In this document: in pieces, positions 26,802 to 35,831 of the stretch | How positions within the stretch are numbered: the stretch's first letter is position 1 | Layout: each line of letters starts with the position of its first letter | Source: an uncultured Bacteroidota bacterium | GTDB taxonomy: Bacteria > Bacteroidota > Bacteroidia > Flavobacteriales > Flavobacteriaceae | DNA: 64,000 bases | Reading direction: 5' to 3' | NCBI GenBank assembly: GCA_902635965.1 | Contig: CACPQA010000001.1 | Location: forward strand, 186,001-250,000 | Notes under the pieces: generated by a model | Told to the model about the DNA's origin: nothing | Seen by the model: only the letters and a program-made list of their open reading frames with translations | The model's database searches: none | Made by a program: the position numbers and the translations under genes

Positions 26802-27851
26802 ATGGAAAATAAAGATGATATAAGATTATTAAGTCCAGAACAACTTAAAGATTTTTTTATTGAAAAAAATCAAAGTAAATATAGAGTTGATCAAATTTCA
26901 GACTGGTTATGGAAGAAAGGTGTGAGTAATTTCTCGCAAATGTCAAATTTATCTGATAGCTTAAGAAAGTCTCTTGGTGAAAAGTTCTGTTTAAACAAAC
27001 CAACTAAAATAGAAGTTAAAAAAAGTATAGATGGAACTATGAAGTACTCAATTCAACTTCATGATAAAAATTCTGTTGAAGCAGTACTAATTCCATCAAA
27101 AAAAAGGATAACAGCCTGTATATCGTCACAAGTTGGTTGTAGTCTAGATTGTAAGTTTTGCGCAACTTCTAGATTAATTAGGAAACGAAATTTATTTTTT
27201 TATGAAATTTTTGACCAACTATTTTATTTAAATGAGCAGAGCAATGCACATTTTAAAAGGAAAGTATCAAATATTGTTTTTATGGGGATGGGGGAGCCTT
27301 TGCTGAATTATAAAAATGTTGTAAAAGCTATAAACAAAATGAAGCTACCTGGCGGACTTAATTTTTCAGCAAAAAGGATTACAATATCAACTTCTGGAAT
27401 ACCAAAGGGTATAAAAAATCTAGCAAATGAAAATTTAAATTGTAATCTAGCGGTATCTCTTCATTCTGCCTTACAAGAAACTCGAGAGAAGATTATGCCA
27501 TTTTCAAAAAATTTTCCTCTTGAAGAATTAATGGAGTCACTAAAATATTGGTATAGCGTCACTAAAAAAAAAATATTATATGAATACATTATTTTTGATG
27601 GTATTAATGATGATATCAAGCATGTAAAAGCCTTGGCTAAAATTTGTGAAGTTTTACCCTGTAAAGTAAATTTTATAGAATACAATCCAATAGGAGACAA
27701 AATATTTAGACCATCTAAAGTTGAAAAACTTCAACTATATCAAAAATATTTGACAGATAAGGGCATTGTCAATACCTTCAGGATTTCAAGGGGTAGAGAT
27801 ATTAATGCTGCTTGTGGCCAACTGGTTAATTTGAATGGATTTAATTTATGA
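26802..27851 (+). CDS. rlmN: 23S rRNA (adenine2503-C2)/tRNA-A37 methyltransferase RlmN
   Basis: 349 residues. The radical-SAM cluster is CSLDCKFC (about C113, C117, C120) in SSQVGCSLDCKFCATS. MGMGEPLLNYKNV and the catalytic Cys near the end (ACGQLVN, about C338) are as expected for RlmN. It methylates C2 of A2503 in 23S rRNA and, in several bacteria, A37 of some tRNAs. Its TGA overlaps the ATG of the prenyl synthase gene by 4 nt, so the pair is translationally coupled. Confidence 0.96.
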   Translation: MENKDDIRLLSPEQLKDFFIEKNQSKYRVDQISDWLWKKGVSNFSQMSNLSDSLRKSLGEKFCLNKPTKIEVKKSIDGTMKYSIQLHDKNSVEAVLIPSKKRITACISSQVGCSLDCKFCATSRLIRKRNLFFYEIFDQLFYLNEQSNAHFKRKVSNIVFMGMGEPLLNYKNVVKAINKMKLPGGLNFSAKRITISTSGIPKGIKNLANENLNCNLAVSLHSALQETREKIMPFSKNFPLEELMESLKYWYSVTKKKILYEYIIFDGINDDIKHVKALAKICEVLPCKVNFIEYNPIGDKIFRPSKVEKLQLYQKYLTDKGIVNTFRISRGRDINAACGQLVNLNGFNL

Positions 27852-28825
27852 AGGCAGTAGAGAAAATAAAAAAACCAATTTATCGTGAAATGGAAATTTT
27901 TGAAGAAAAATTTGCTTTGTCTATGTTTTCAAAGGTACCCTTGATTAACAGAATAACACATTTCATAGTTAATAGGAAGGGAAAACAAATGAGACCTATG
28001 TTGATTTTTCTAACGGCAAAGTTAATTAACGAAGGAGAGATTAATGAACGTACATACAGGGGAGCCTCTGTCGTTGAATTAATTCACACAGCTACTTTAG
28101 TACACGATGATATAGTTGATGATTCCAATTTTAGGAGAGGTTTTTTTTCAATAAATGCTTTATGGAAAAATAAAATTGCGGTTTTAGTAGGGGATTTTCT
28201 TCTATCTAAAGGAATGTTAATATGTATTGAAAACAAAGATTTTGATTTATTGGAATTTATATCTGTTGCAGTTAGAGAAATGAGTGAAGGGGAATTACTA
28301 CAAGCACAAAAAGCAAGGAGTTTTGATATAAATGAAGATTTATATTTAAAAATAATAAGAAAAAAAACTGCGACTCTTATGGCAATATGTTGCGCAATTG
28401 GTGCAAAATCTGTAAATGCAGACAAAAAAATGGTTGACAAACTTTATTTATTTGGGGAACTAATTGGAATAACATTTCAAATTAGAGACGATTTATTTGA
28501 TTACAGCGAAAACAAAATCGGAAAACCTATTGGAATTGATATTAAAGATAAAAAAATGACTTTACCTCTAATTCATGTGATTAACAAGGCAAGTTTAAAT
28601 GATAGAAATTGGATTTTGAATACTATAAAAAAGCATAATAAAAATAAAGCTAGGGTAAAGGAGTTAATAAAATTTGTGAAAGAAAAAGGTGGTGTAGAGT
28701 ATGCAAAAAAAGTTATGATAGAATATAAGTCTAGAGCTCTTAAAATGATACTAGATTTTCCTAAAAATGATTTTCGTAAATCTCTTGAATTTATGCTAGA
28801 TTATGTAATCGATCGAAAGTATTAA
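27848..28825 (+). CDS. Polyprenyl (long-chain) diphosphate synthase
   Basis: 325 residues. The first Asp-rich motif is HDDIVDD (about residues 86-92, in TLVHDDIVDDSNFRRG). The second is QIRDDLFDY near residue 215. GKQMRPMLIFL at the substrate site also fits. The residues before the first motif are not bulky aromatic in the way seen in short-chain enzymes, which suggests a long product such as the octaprenyl or solanesyl side chain of menaquinone. Exact chain length cannot be read from sequence. It lies between rlmN (4-nt overlap) and dnaG. Confidence 0.9.
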   Translation: MKAVEKIKKPIYREMEIFEEKFALSMFSKVPLINRITHFIVNRKGKQMRPMLIFLTAKLINEGEINERTYRGASVVELIHTATLVHDDIVDDSNFRRGFFSINALWKNKIAVLVGDFLLSKGMLICIENKDFDLLEFISVAVREMSEGELLQAQKARSFDINEDLYLKIIRKKTATLMAICCAIGAKSVNADKKMVDKLYLFGELIGITFQIRDDLFDYSENKIGKPIGIDIKDKKMTLPLIHVINKASLNDRNWILNTIKKHNKNKARVKELIKFVKEKGGVEYAKKVMIEYKSRALKMILDFPKNDFRKSLEFMLDYVIDRKY

Positions 28826-28845
28826 AACACTTTTTTTCACTATGT

Positions 28846-30810
28846 TTGATAAAATTTATTCGATTGATTTCAAAAACTTCAATTAACAACATTTACGAGG
28901 CTGCTAGAGTAGAGGAGGTAATTAGTGACTTTATAAATTTGAAAAAGGCTGGTAGCAATTTTAAAGGGCTAAGTCCATTTTCACAAGAAAAAACACCAAG
29001 TTTTATGGTATCTCCTGCCAAGCAAATTTGGAAAGATTTTAGCAGTGGGAAAGGTGGTAACGCAGTCGCTTTTTTGATGGAACATGAGGGATTCTCTTAT
29101 CCTGAAGCACTAAGATACTTGGGTAAAAAATATAATATTGAAATTGAGGAGTTTACAAATACTCCAGAGGAGCAAATAAAATTTGATTTAAGAGAGAGTA
29201 TTTATATAGTTTTAAATTTTTCTTATGAATTTTACAATAATAATTTAACAAAAACAGATAAAGGAAAATCAGTAGGAATTTCTTATTTAAATAGTCGCGG
29301 TTTTAATGAAGAATCAATAAAAAAATTTGGTCTAGGAATATCATTTAACGACAGAAAGGGTTTTACTGACCAAGCACTAAAAAAAGGATTTAAAACAACA
29401 AATCTTGAGAAAAGCGGTTTAATTATAAAAAAGGATGATGAGTGTTTTGACCGTTTCAAAAACAGAATAATGTTCCCGATTAAAAGTATATCAGGTAGGG
29501 TTCTTGGATATGGAGCTAGAATTATTTCAAATTCAAGTAACGTGGCTAAATATATAAATTCCCCTGAGACTGAAGTATACCAAAAAAGTAAAATTTTGTA
29601 TGGTTTGTTTGAATCAAAATCATTTATAATTAAAGAGGATAATTGTTATTTAGTAGAGGGTTATACAGATGTAATTCAGTTGCACCAAAAAGGAATTAAA
29701 AATGTAGTTTCATCTTCTGGTACTGCTCTTAGTTCTGACCAAATAATGCTTGTAAAAAGGCTAACTGAAAACATCACTATAATTTTTGATAGGGATCAAG
29801 CAGGAATAACTGCCGCCATAAAAGGTGTAGACTTAATATTAGATCATGGAATGAATGTAAGAGTTTGTCAACTTCAAGAAGGTGAAGATCCTGACTCTTT
29901 AGCAAGAAATAATTCCTCAGATTTTATTAAAAGCTATATAAAAAGTAATAGTCTTGATTTTATAAATTTTAAAGCATCTCTTTTAGCAATAGAGTATGAA
30001 AATGAACCCATAAGAAAAGCAGAAGTAATAAATAACATTGTAAAAAGCATAAGTCTTGTTAAGAACATAATTAAAAGGGAACTCTATGTCCAAACCTGTT
30101 CAAAAATAATGAAAATCTCTGAAGACTCAATTTTCAAAACTTTATTTCAAATTGAAAAAAGTAAGGAAAATAATTTTCGAAATCAAAATTCCAAATCCTT
30201 TGAAATCGTCAAAAACAAAAGATTTGAGCCTGATTCAATAGATGAGTTGTACGAATTAGAAAAAAAGATAATATCAATTTTAATTCTTTACGGGCAAAAA
30301 ACTGAGACCTTCAACGAATCGATTTTATTTTTTTCTGAAGAACATGACGAATTAATTGAAAAAAACAAACAACTAAAATCAAAGGTGTATGAAAAAATCT
30401 TCTTGGATCTTCAGCAGGATGAAATAGAGTTAGCAAATAAAGAGTTTAAAGATTTGTTTCATATACTAATGACAGAATATCAAGTGAGTGGAAAAATTTC
30501 AATAGAAAAAATTATCCCAACTTTATCTAAGGAATTAAGTGAAATAGTAAGCTCTATTATACTTCAAGAAGAAAAACACCTTTTACATAAGTGGGATAAA
30601 AAGAGCATATATGTAAAACTACCATCTGAAAACGTTAGTGTAATGGTTACAGAAACTATTTTAAGTTTGAGAAAATTATTAGTCAGTAAAAAAATCGAAT
30701 CTCTTCAAGAAAATATTAAATCGAAGGATAACAAAAGCATCCTTGAAGATGTAATGGGATATTACCAACTAAGGAAAATTGTCTCATCAAAACTTAATAG
30801 AGTTCTTTAA
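28846..30810 (+). CDS. dnaG: DNA primase DnaG with a zinc-ligand-free N-terminal domain
   Basis: 654 residues. DnaG makes RNA primers at the replication fork. The N-terminal domain has the family shape (FKGLSPFSQEKTPSFMVSP...IWKDFSSGKGGNAVAFLM), but the four zinc ligands (Cys, His, Cys, Cys) are S43, S46, D64 and S67. The TOPRIM core (VEGYTDVIQLHQKGIKNVVSSSGTAL, FDRDQAG) is intact, followed by a C-terminal helicase-interaction region. The start is TTG, either 28846 or, better matching the family start ISKTS, the TTG at 28864. An ATG at 28842 is out of frame and stops after 14 codons. It converges on nadE, overlapping by 24 nt. Confidence 0.94.
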   Translation: MIKFIRLISKTSINNIYEAARVEEVISDFINLKKAGSNFKGLSPFSQEKTPSFMVSPAKQIWKDFSSGKGGNAVAFLMEHEGFSYPEALRYLGKKYNIEIEEFTNTPEEQIKFDLRESIYIVLNFSYEFYNNNLTKTDKGKSVGISYLNSRGFNEESIKKFGLGISFNDRKGFTDQALKKGFKTTNLEKSGLIIKKDDECFDRFKNRIMFPIKSISGRVLGYGARIISNSSNVAKYINSPETEVYQKSKILYGLFESKSFIIKEDNCYLVEGYTDVIQLHQKGIKNVVSSSGTALSSDQIMLVKRLTENITIIFDRDQAGITAAIKGVDLILDHGMNVRVCQLQEGEDPDSLARNNSSDFIKSYIKSNSLDFINFKASLLAIEYENEPIRKAEVINNIVKSISLVKNIIKRELYVQTCSKIMKISEDSIFKTLFQIEKSKENNFRNQNSKSFEIVKNKRFEPDSIDELYELEKKIISILILYGQKTETFNESILFFSEEHDELIEKNKQLKSKVYEKIFLDLQQDEIELANKEFKDLFHILMTEYQVSGKISIEKIIPTLSKELSEIVSSIILQEEKHLLHKWDKKSIYVKLPSENVSVMVTETILSLRKLLVSKKIESLQENIKSKDNKSILEDVMGYYQLRKIVSSKLNRVL

Positions 30811-31590
30811 GTATTTTGGAACTTTACAAACCGGTATTGGATCCATTTTGTGCTTATTTTTTCTATTCAAAATTTTATAAAGTTGTAAAACCTCTTTTTG
30901 TCTGGTTGTAAATTTTTGATTTGAGTTTTCCCCAAAGTTTTTCATTACATACTCAATTTCATCATAAGAAGCACCTATTTGATCTTCATCGGTTCTGTCA
31001 TCATCCCATAACCCGTCTGTAGGCTTTGAATTTTGAATATCTTCAATAATATTTAAATATTTTGCTAAAACAAAAACCTCTGATTTCATCAAATCAGCTA
31101 TAGGGCTTAAATCTACTCCACCGTCACCATATTTAGTATAAAAACCTATGCCGAAATCTTCAACTTTATTTCCTGTGCCTGCAACCAAATAATTATTTAT
31201 TGCTGAAAAATAATACAATGTTGTCATTCTTAATCTAGCTCTTGAATTTGCCAAAGCAAGTTTTTCTTTATTTATGTCTTTTGAATTAGGTAAGGTTAAA
31301 CAGAACTCATCGAATAGTTTATTAAGAGATAAAAAATGATAAGATACATTATTATATTTTTTTTCTAACCAATGAATATGTTTTCTCGCTTTAGAAACTT
31401 GAGACTTGTTTTGATAGATACCCATTTCTAGGCACAAGGTCGGATACCCTGTCCTAGCACAAATTGTTGAAGTTACAGCTGAATCTATGCCACCTGAAAC
31501 ACCAACGACAAAGCCGTCCATTTGTGATTTCTTAATATATTTAATCAACCAATTTTCAATATAATGAGATAATTTTTGAATGCTTTTCAT
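30787..31590 (-). CDS. nadE: NH3-dependent NAD+ synthetase
   Basis: 267 residues, with no glutaminase domain. The PP-loop ATP pyrophosphatase motif VGVSGGIDSAVT covers residues 30-40. Downstream are RARLRMTTLYYFSA, VAGTGNKVEDFGIGFYTKYGDGGVDLSPI and PTDGLWDDDRTDEDQIGASYDEIEY, all standard. It amidates nicotinate adenine dinucleotide with ammonia. The gene is divergent from gldB (33-nt gap), the same association with gldB-gldC known from Flavobacterium. Its 3' end overlaps the end of dnaG on the opposite strand by 24 nt. Confidence 0.96.
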   Translation of the reverse strand: MKSIQKLSHYIENWLIKYIKKSQMDGFVVGVSGGIDSAVTSTICARTGYPTLCLEMGIYQNKSQVSKARKHIHWLEKKYNNVSYHFLSLNKLFDEFCLTLPNSKDINKEKLALANSRARLRMTTLYYFSAINNYLVAGTGNKVEDFGIGFYTKYGDGGVDLSPIADLMKSEVFVLAKYLNIIEDIQNSKPTDGLWDDDRTDEDQIGASYDEIEYVMKNFGENSNQKFTTRQKEVLQLYKILNRKNKHKMDPIPVCKVPKYLKNSIKF

Positions 31591-31623
31591 TAAATTCTTT
31601 TTTAATATACCTTTATAAAGAAA

Positions 31624-32616
31624 ATGACAAAGAATATTTTAAACCAATTTAAGTTATTAATATTTCTTATGTTGGATATATTTTGTCTTATATTCATTTT
31701 TTCAGGATGCACAAATACTAGTAAAATTGATCCAGAAATAGAAAAAATTCAACTAGAAATTAATTTTGACAGATTTGATTTAAAGTTTGCATCTATACAT
31801 GATAATGAGTTTTCAAATTTTAAAAAAAAATATAATTATTTATTTCCAAGTAAATTCCCAGACAGCGTATGGTTGAACAGAAAAAATGACACTATTCAGT
31901 CTATGCTTCAAAATGAAGTAAATAAAGTTTTTCCAAATTTGGACAAATTCGAAAAAGAGGCAGAGAGTATATATAAGCATCTGATATATAATTTTCCTTC
32001 AATCAAAATTCCTAAGTTTTTGACTTTAATAAATAATGTTGATTATCAAAGTAAATTAATTTTCGCAGACTCAATTATATTAATTTCTTTAGACACATTC
32101 TTGGGTTCAACAAATAAAATATACGACGGAATTCCAGATTATATCAAAAATGATATGGACAAATCTAGATTTGGCTCTATTTTAGTTGACAAAATTGCGA
32201 GCTCAATTGTTCACCCTCCTAAAAATAGATTTTTTTTAGACAGGATCATTTATAAAGGTAAAATTCTTCTATTGAAAGACTTTATAATCCCATTATCAAA
32301 CGATGGGGTGAAAATTGGGTATTCGGAGAAACAATTAAACTGGGCAATGGATAATGAAGAATATATATGGAAATATTTTATAAGAAATGAATTACTTTTT
32401 AAAACTGATGATAATTTAATCGACAGATTTATAAGTCCTGCACCATTTTCAAAATTTTATTTAGAAATTGATAACGAAAGTCCAGGAAAAATTGGTCAGT
32501 GGATTGGGTGGCAAATTTTAAGGTCATTTAGAAAAAAAAATCCATCCCTAAGTATCACAGAAATCCTGAAACTATCTTCTGAAGAATTGTTCAAAGAAGC
32601 TAACTATAAACCTTAA
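31624..32616 (+). CDS. gldB: Gliding motility lipoprotein GldB
   Basis: 330 residues. A signal peptide with a lipobox (LIFIFSGC, about C29) is followed by the GldB domain: IEKIQLEINFDRFDLKFA near the start, DTFLGSTNKIYDGIPDYI in the middle, and SPGKIGQWIGWQILRSF with the C-terminal FKEANYKP. GldB is a lipoprotein essential for gliding and type IX secretion and is related by fold to DUF2268-type proteins. Its precise biochemical role is not known. It is followed after 3 nt by gldC, the canonical pair, and is divergent from nadE. Confidence 0.94.
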   Translation: MTKNILNQFKLLIFLMLDIFCLIFIFSGCTNTSKIDPEIEKIQLEINFDRFDLKFASIHDNEFSNFKKKYNYLFPSKFPDSVWLNRKNDTIQSMLQNEVNKVFPNLDKFEKEAESIYKHLIYNFPSIKIPKFLTLINNVDYQSKLIFADSIILISLDTFLGSTNKIYDGIPDYIKNDMDKSRFGSILVDKIASSIVHPPKNRFFLDRIIYKGKILLLKDFIIPLSNDGVKIGYSEKQLNWAMDNEEYIWKYFIRNELLFKTDDNLIDRFISPAPFSKFYLEIDNESPGKIGQWIGWQILRSFRKKNPSLSITEILKLSSEELFKEANYKP

Positions 32617-32619
32617 TTA

Positions 32620-32973
32620 ATGATAAAAAAAAAGGAAGCAAAAATAAGTATTAAAGTCGAATTAGATGAAAACAAAATACCAGAAAGTTTAATTTGGTCT
32701 GCTCCTGATGGGGGTGTAAAAAATAAAATTTCTAGAGCAATTTTCTTGTCGATTTGGGATCATCAAAATAAAGAATCTTTATCGATAGATTTATGGACAA
32801 AGAAAATGCCTGTAGATGAAATGAACGAATTTTTCTATCAGTCGTTGTTAACTATGGGAGAAGCATTTTACAGAGCTACTGAAAATGTCAAAGTAAATGA
32901 TGCTTTGAGAAAGTTTTCTGAATCTATAGAAAAAGATTTGGGTATAAACAAAAGCAGTAAAAAAAGATCATAA
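32620..32973 (+). CDS. gldC: Gliding motility protein GldC
   Basis: 117 residues, soluble and with no signal peptide. KISIKVELDENKIPESLIWSAPDGG, AIFLSIWDHQNKESLSIDLWTKKMPVDEMNEFFYQS and MGEAFYRAT are the conserved GldC stretches. In Flavobacterium GldC enhances gliding but is not strictly essential. The molecular function is unknown. It is coupled to gldB by a 3-nt gap, and the last 6 nt overlap the 3' end of engB on the other strand. Confidence 0.93.
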   Translation: MIKKKEAKISIKVELDENKIPESLIWSAPDGGVKNKISRAIFLSIWDHQNKESLSIDLWTKKMPVDEMNEFFYQSLLTMGEAFYRATENVKVNDALRKFSESIEKDLGINKSSKKRS

Positions 32974-33555
32974 ATTATTGTGATCATTTATATGAGTTAA
33001 AATCTCTTTAATACCTACTTTTTTTTTGGAAGAAGTGATAAAATATTTTGGAGTTTCGTTAAATTTTTTTTTAATTTTCGTGATGTAATTTTGAGCTTGA
33101 ACTTCTTCATTTTTTAATTTATCGCATTTCGAAAAAATTAGTGTAAACCTTTTCCCATGACTAATAAGCCATGAAATAAAAGTTAAATCTATTTCAAGTG
33201 GATCATGTCTAATATCTATTATTAAAAAAATCAATCTAATTTGTTTCCTATATAAAAAGTAGTCTTCAATGATTATATCAATATTTTTTTTTAAAGTCTT
33301 GGAAACATTTGCATAGCCGTAACCGGGTAAATCTGTTAGGTACCAACTATTATTAATCTTAAAATGATTTATAAGTTTAGTTTTCCCTGGTTTTCTTGAT
33401 GTTTTTGCTATATTTTTTTTTTGACAAATAGAATTAATCAATGAAGATTTTCCAACATTAGATCGCCCAATAAATGGATACTCTGGAATAAACTCAAACG
33501 GACAACTTTTTACATTTGGGCTACTTGAAATGAACTCAGATTTAAAAACATCCAT
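32968..33555 (-). CDS. engB: Ribosome biogenesis GTPase EngB (YihA/YsxC)
   Basis: 195 residues. G1 is GRSNVGKSSLINSI. G3 is LTDLPGYGYAN, and the G4 position reads FSKCDK instead of the common TKxDK, a conservative change. The SSKKKVGIKEIL segment fits G5. EngB assists maturation of the large ribosomal subunit. Its ATG directly abuts the stop of the alpha/beta hydrolase gene upstream, so the two form an operon. Confidence 0.94.
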   Translation of the reverse strand: MDVFKSEFISSSPNVKSCPFEFIPEYPFIGRSNVGKSSLINSICQKKNIAKTSRKPGKTKLINHFKINNSWYLTDLPGYGYANVSKTLKKNIDIIIEDYFLYRKQIRLIFLIIDIRHDPLEIDLTFISWLISHGKRFTLIFSKCDKLKNEEVQAQNYITKIKKKFNETPKYFITSSKKKVGIKEILTHINDHNNL

Positions 33556-34305
33556 TTAAAGTTTATCGTTTTTTTGATGAAGCCAATTAAACAAAATTCT
33601 GTTAAATACATTTGGATATTCCATCATTGGAGCATGACCACATTTTTTTATCCATTTAAGTTCTGAGTTAGGAAGTAAAGATTCAAACTCCCTAGCTACT
33701 TCTGGGGGAGTAACTAAATCGTTTTCTCCCCAAATTAGAAGTGTGGGAGTTTTAATATTTGGAAGTTCACCGGACATATTGTGTCTAATAGCACTTTTTG
33801 CTATAGCAAGAGTTCTTACAAGTTTATCTCTGTTATTAACGGTCTCAAAAACTTCATCTACAATTTCCTTAGTTGCAACCTCTGGGTTAAAAAAAACTTC
33901 TTCTGTTTTTCTTTTGATGTAATTATAATTTTCCCTTTTGGGATAACTTTCACCCATTGAATTCTCATATAGTCCAGAACTACCTGTTAAAATTAATGAT
34001 TTCACAGAATTTGGATTTTTATTAGAATAAATAAGCCCTATATGCCCCCCCAGAGAATTGCCTAGTAAAATGACCTTACTAAGGTTTTTATACTTGATGA
34101 ATTCTTCTAGAAAATCTGAAAAAGCAGTCACAGTTGTTTCTTTAAGGGGTAGACTATAAATTGGTAATTCAGGAATAATTACTTTGTAATTTTTGAGTGA
34201 AAAAAAATTTATCACATCTTTAAAATTACTTAATCCACCCATTAAGCCGTGCAAAAGTATAATTGCCTCCCCTTCTCCTTTTTCTATGTAATTATATTTT
34301 TTCAA
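33556..34305 (-). CDS. Alpha/beta hydrolase
   Basis: 249 residues. The oxyanion motif LLHGLMGGLSN, the nucleophile elbow GNSLGG (about S84), the acid in WGENDLVTPP (about D196) and the His in KKCGHAPMMEYP (about H224) give a complete triad. No signal peptide is seen. The substrate is unknown, as for most of this fold. Similar hydrolases commonly lie between engB and mraZ in flavobacteria. The start codon is TTG at 34305, since the next in-frame ATG falls inside the oxyanion loop. It is divergent from mraZ. Confidence 0.88.
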   Translation of the reverse strand: MKKYNYIEKGEGEAIILLHGLMGGLSNFKDVINFFSLKNYKVIIPELPIYSLPLKETTVTAFSDFLEEFIKYKNLSKVILLGNSLGGHIGLIYSNKNPNSVKSLILTGSSGLYENSMGESYPKRENYNYIKRKTEEVFFNPEVATKEIVDEVFETVNNRDKLVRTLAIAKSAIRHNMSGELPNIKTPTLLIWGENDLVTPPEVAREFESLLPNSELKWIKKCGHAPMMEYPNVFNRILFNWLHQKNDKL

Positions 34306-34396
34306 TTATCAATCGGTTATATATTTTGACCCATTCAAATATAACCAATTCAATGCATTCATTCTATTTTATTTTTAAAGTTTAAATTTTCATATG

Positions 34397-34460
34397 GTGG
34401 TAAAAGTTATTAACATTGTGGTAATAAGTGGCTAAATGTGGTAAATATCTTATATATTTA
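34397..34460 (+). promoter_or_regulatory. Putative MraZ operator: four GTGG boxes plus a dcw promoter
   Basis: GTGG occurs at 34397, 34418, 34428 and 34438, so the spacings are 21, 10 and 10 nt, one or two helical turns. Three of the four continue as GTGGTAA. MraZ in E. coli binds TGGG-type repeats with a 10-bp period upstream of its own operon, and this array sits at the same place, 37-81 nt before the mraZ start. A -10-like TATATTTA (34453-34460) lies 21 nt after the third box, so bound MraZ would overlap the promoter, consistent with autorepression. Identity of the boxes is inferred. Confidence 0.6.
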
Positions 34461-34477
34461 TATAAAGATTTTCAAAA

Positions 34478-34933
34478 TTGGACCATTTTATAGGTACTTA
34501 CGAGTGTAGAATAGATGTTAAAGGGAGAATTTTAATTCCTTCAGCCATAAAAAAACAGATATCTATATCAACTAAAGATGGTTTTGTTATAAAAAGAGGC
34601 TTGTTTAATAATTGTATTGAATTGTATCCTTTTGATCAGTGGATTTTCGTAATGAATAAAATTGATCAACTAAATCGTTTTAATAAAAAAAATATTGACT
34701 TTATTCGTCGATTTAATGCCGGAGTTAAAAAAATAGAGATAGATTCAAACGGAAGGCTTTTAATTCCTAAAGATTTAATAAAACATGCAAAAATTAAAAA
34801 AGATATAGTTGTTAGTGCAGCTGTAAATATTCTTGAAATCTGGGATAAAAATCTTTATGAAGAGATAATTGACGAAGCTAAAATTGATTTTAGTTCTTTG
34901 GCTGAAGAAGTAATGGGAGATGGAGATGAATAA
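34478..34933 (+). CDS. mraZ: Division/cell wall cluster transcriptional repressor MraZ
   Basis: 151 residues with two SpoVT/AbrB-like half domains, each showing the MraZ hairpin: DVKGRILIPSAI near residue 14 and DSNGRLLIPKDL near residue 88. MraZ is a ring-forming DNA-binding protein that represses the dcw operon. The start must be the TTG at 34478 (DHFIGTYECRID), because an in-frame stop lies five codons upstream and there is no ATG. Four regularly spaced GTGG boxes lie directly upstream. It overlaps rsmH by 14 nt. Confidence 0.95.
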   Translation: MDHFIGTYECRIDVKGRILIPSAIKKQISISTKDGFVIKRGLFNNCIELYPFDQWIFVMNKIDQLNRFNKKNIDFIRRFNAGVKKIEIDSNGRLLIPKDLIKHAKIKKDIVVSAAVNILEIWDKNLYEEIIDEAKIDFSSLAEEVMGDGDE

Positions 34934-35831
34934 CGTTATTTACCACACTCCAGTACTATTAAATAAATCTATATATGGACTTGTTACTGATCCACACGGA
35001 GTTTATGTTGATGCTACTTATGGGGGTGGAGGGCACTCAAAAGAGGTCCTCTACAGATTATCAAAAAAAGGAAAGCTATTTGCATTTGATCAAGATATTG
35101 ACTCAAAGAAAAATCTAATTAGTGACACAAGACTTTTTTTTATCAATTCTAATTTTAAGCATCTAAAAAAGTATCTAAACTATTATCACATTTTTAAGAT
35201 AAATGGAATAATAGCAGATTTTGGTGTTTCATCACATCAATTAGATACACCCTCTAGAGGTTTTTCTATAATGAAAGATGGACCATTGGATATGAGGATG
35301 AACAAGGCTTCAGATTTGACAGCTGAAATTGTTATTAATGATTATGAAGAAAAAAAACTTTATAAAATATTAAAAGAATATGGTCAAGTTCCTCAGGCAA
35401 GTGAAATTGTAAATAAAATTTCATCTCATAGAAAAAAAGTACCAATTAAATCAACAATAGACCTTGTAAAAGTTGTTGAAAATTCGATCAACAAATCTTC
35501 AAAGTACAAAGTTCTTGCCAAGATTTTCCAATCTATTCGAATAGAAGTTAATGACGAGTTGGAGGTAATTAAGCAGCTTCTTTTCCAAGCTTCGGAATTA
35601 CTGAAAATTAAAGGTAGAATTATCTGTATTTCGTACCACTCTTTAGAAGACAGACTGATAAAAAATTTCTTCAGAAGTGGTTCATTTGATAATGATGACA
35701 ATAGGGATTTTTATGGTAACGTCAAAAAGCCCTTTAAAAAAATTGGTGGTTTGATTATACCTGATTTAGATGAAATAAAAAAAAATAAAAGAGCAAGGAG
35801 TGCAAAAATGAGAATAGCAGAAAAAATATGA
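34920..35831 (+). CDS. rsmH: 16S rRNA (cytosine1402-N4)-methyltransferase RsmH
   Basis: 303 residues. The SAM-binding segment is VDATYGGGGHSKEVL. YHTPVLLNKSI, ADFGVSSHQLDTPSRGFSIMKDGPLDMRMN and ICISYHSLEDRLIKNF are family signatures. It methylates C1402 in the ribosomal decoding centre. Two ATGs six nt apart (34920 and 34926) could start it, and both are inside the end of mraZ. The stop codon overlaps the ftsL ATG. Confidence 0.96.
   Translation: MEMNNVIYHTPVLLNKSIYGLVTDPHGVYVDATYGGGGHSKEVLYRLSKKGKLFAFDQDIDSKKNLISDTRLFFINSNFKHLKKYLNYYHIFKINGIIADFGVSSHQLDTPSRGFSIMKDGPLDMRMNKASDLTAEIVINDYEEKKLYKILKEYGQVPQASEIVNKISSHRKKVPIKSTIDLVKVVENSINKSSKYKVLAKIFQSIRIEVNDELEVIKQLLFQASELLKIKGRIICISYHSLEDRLIKNFFRSGSFDNDDNRDFYGNVKKPFKKIGGLIIPDLDEIKKNKRARSAKMRIAEKI

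Noticed and set aside
28842-28886. ATG-led 14-codon ORF overlapping the start of dnaG, as a leader peptide or as the true dnaG start
   Set aside because: It is out of frame with DnaG and its product shows no similarity to the DnaG N-terminus, whose conserved ISKTSI segment is in the TTG frame.
30787-30810. Overlap of dnaG and nadE ends as evidence of a frameshift or misannotation
   Set aside because: Both proteins end with family-typical sequence. A 24-nt tail-to-tail overlap is normal in such a compact genome.
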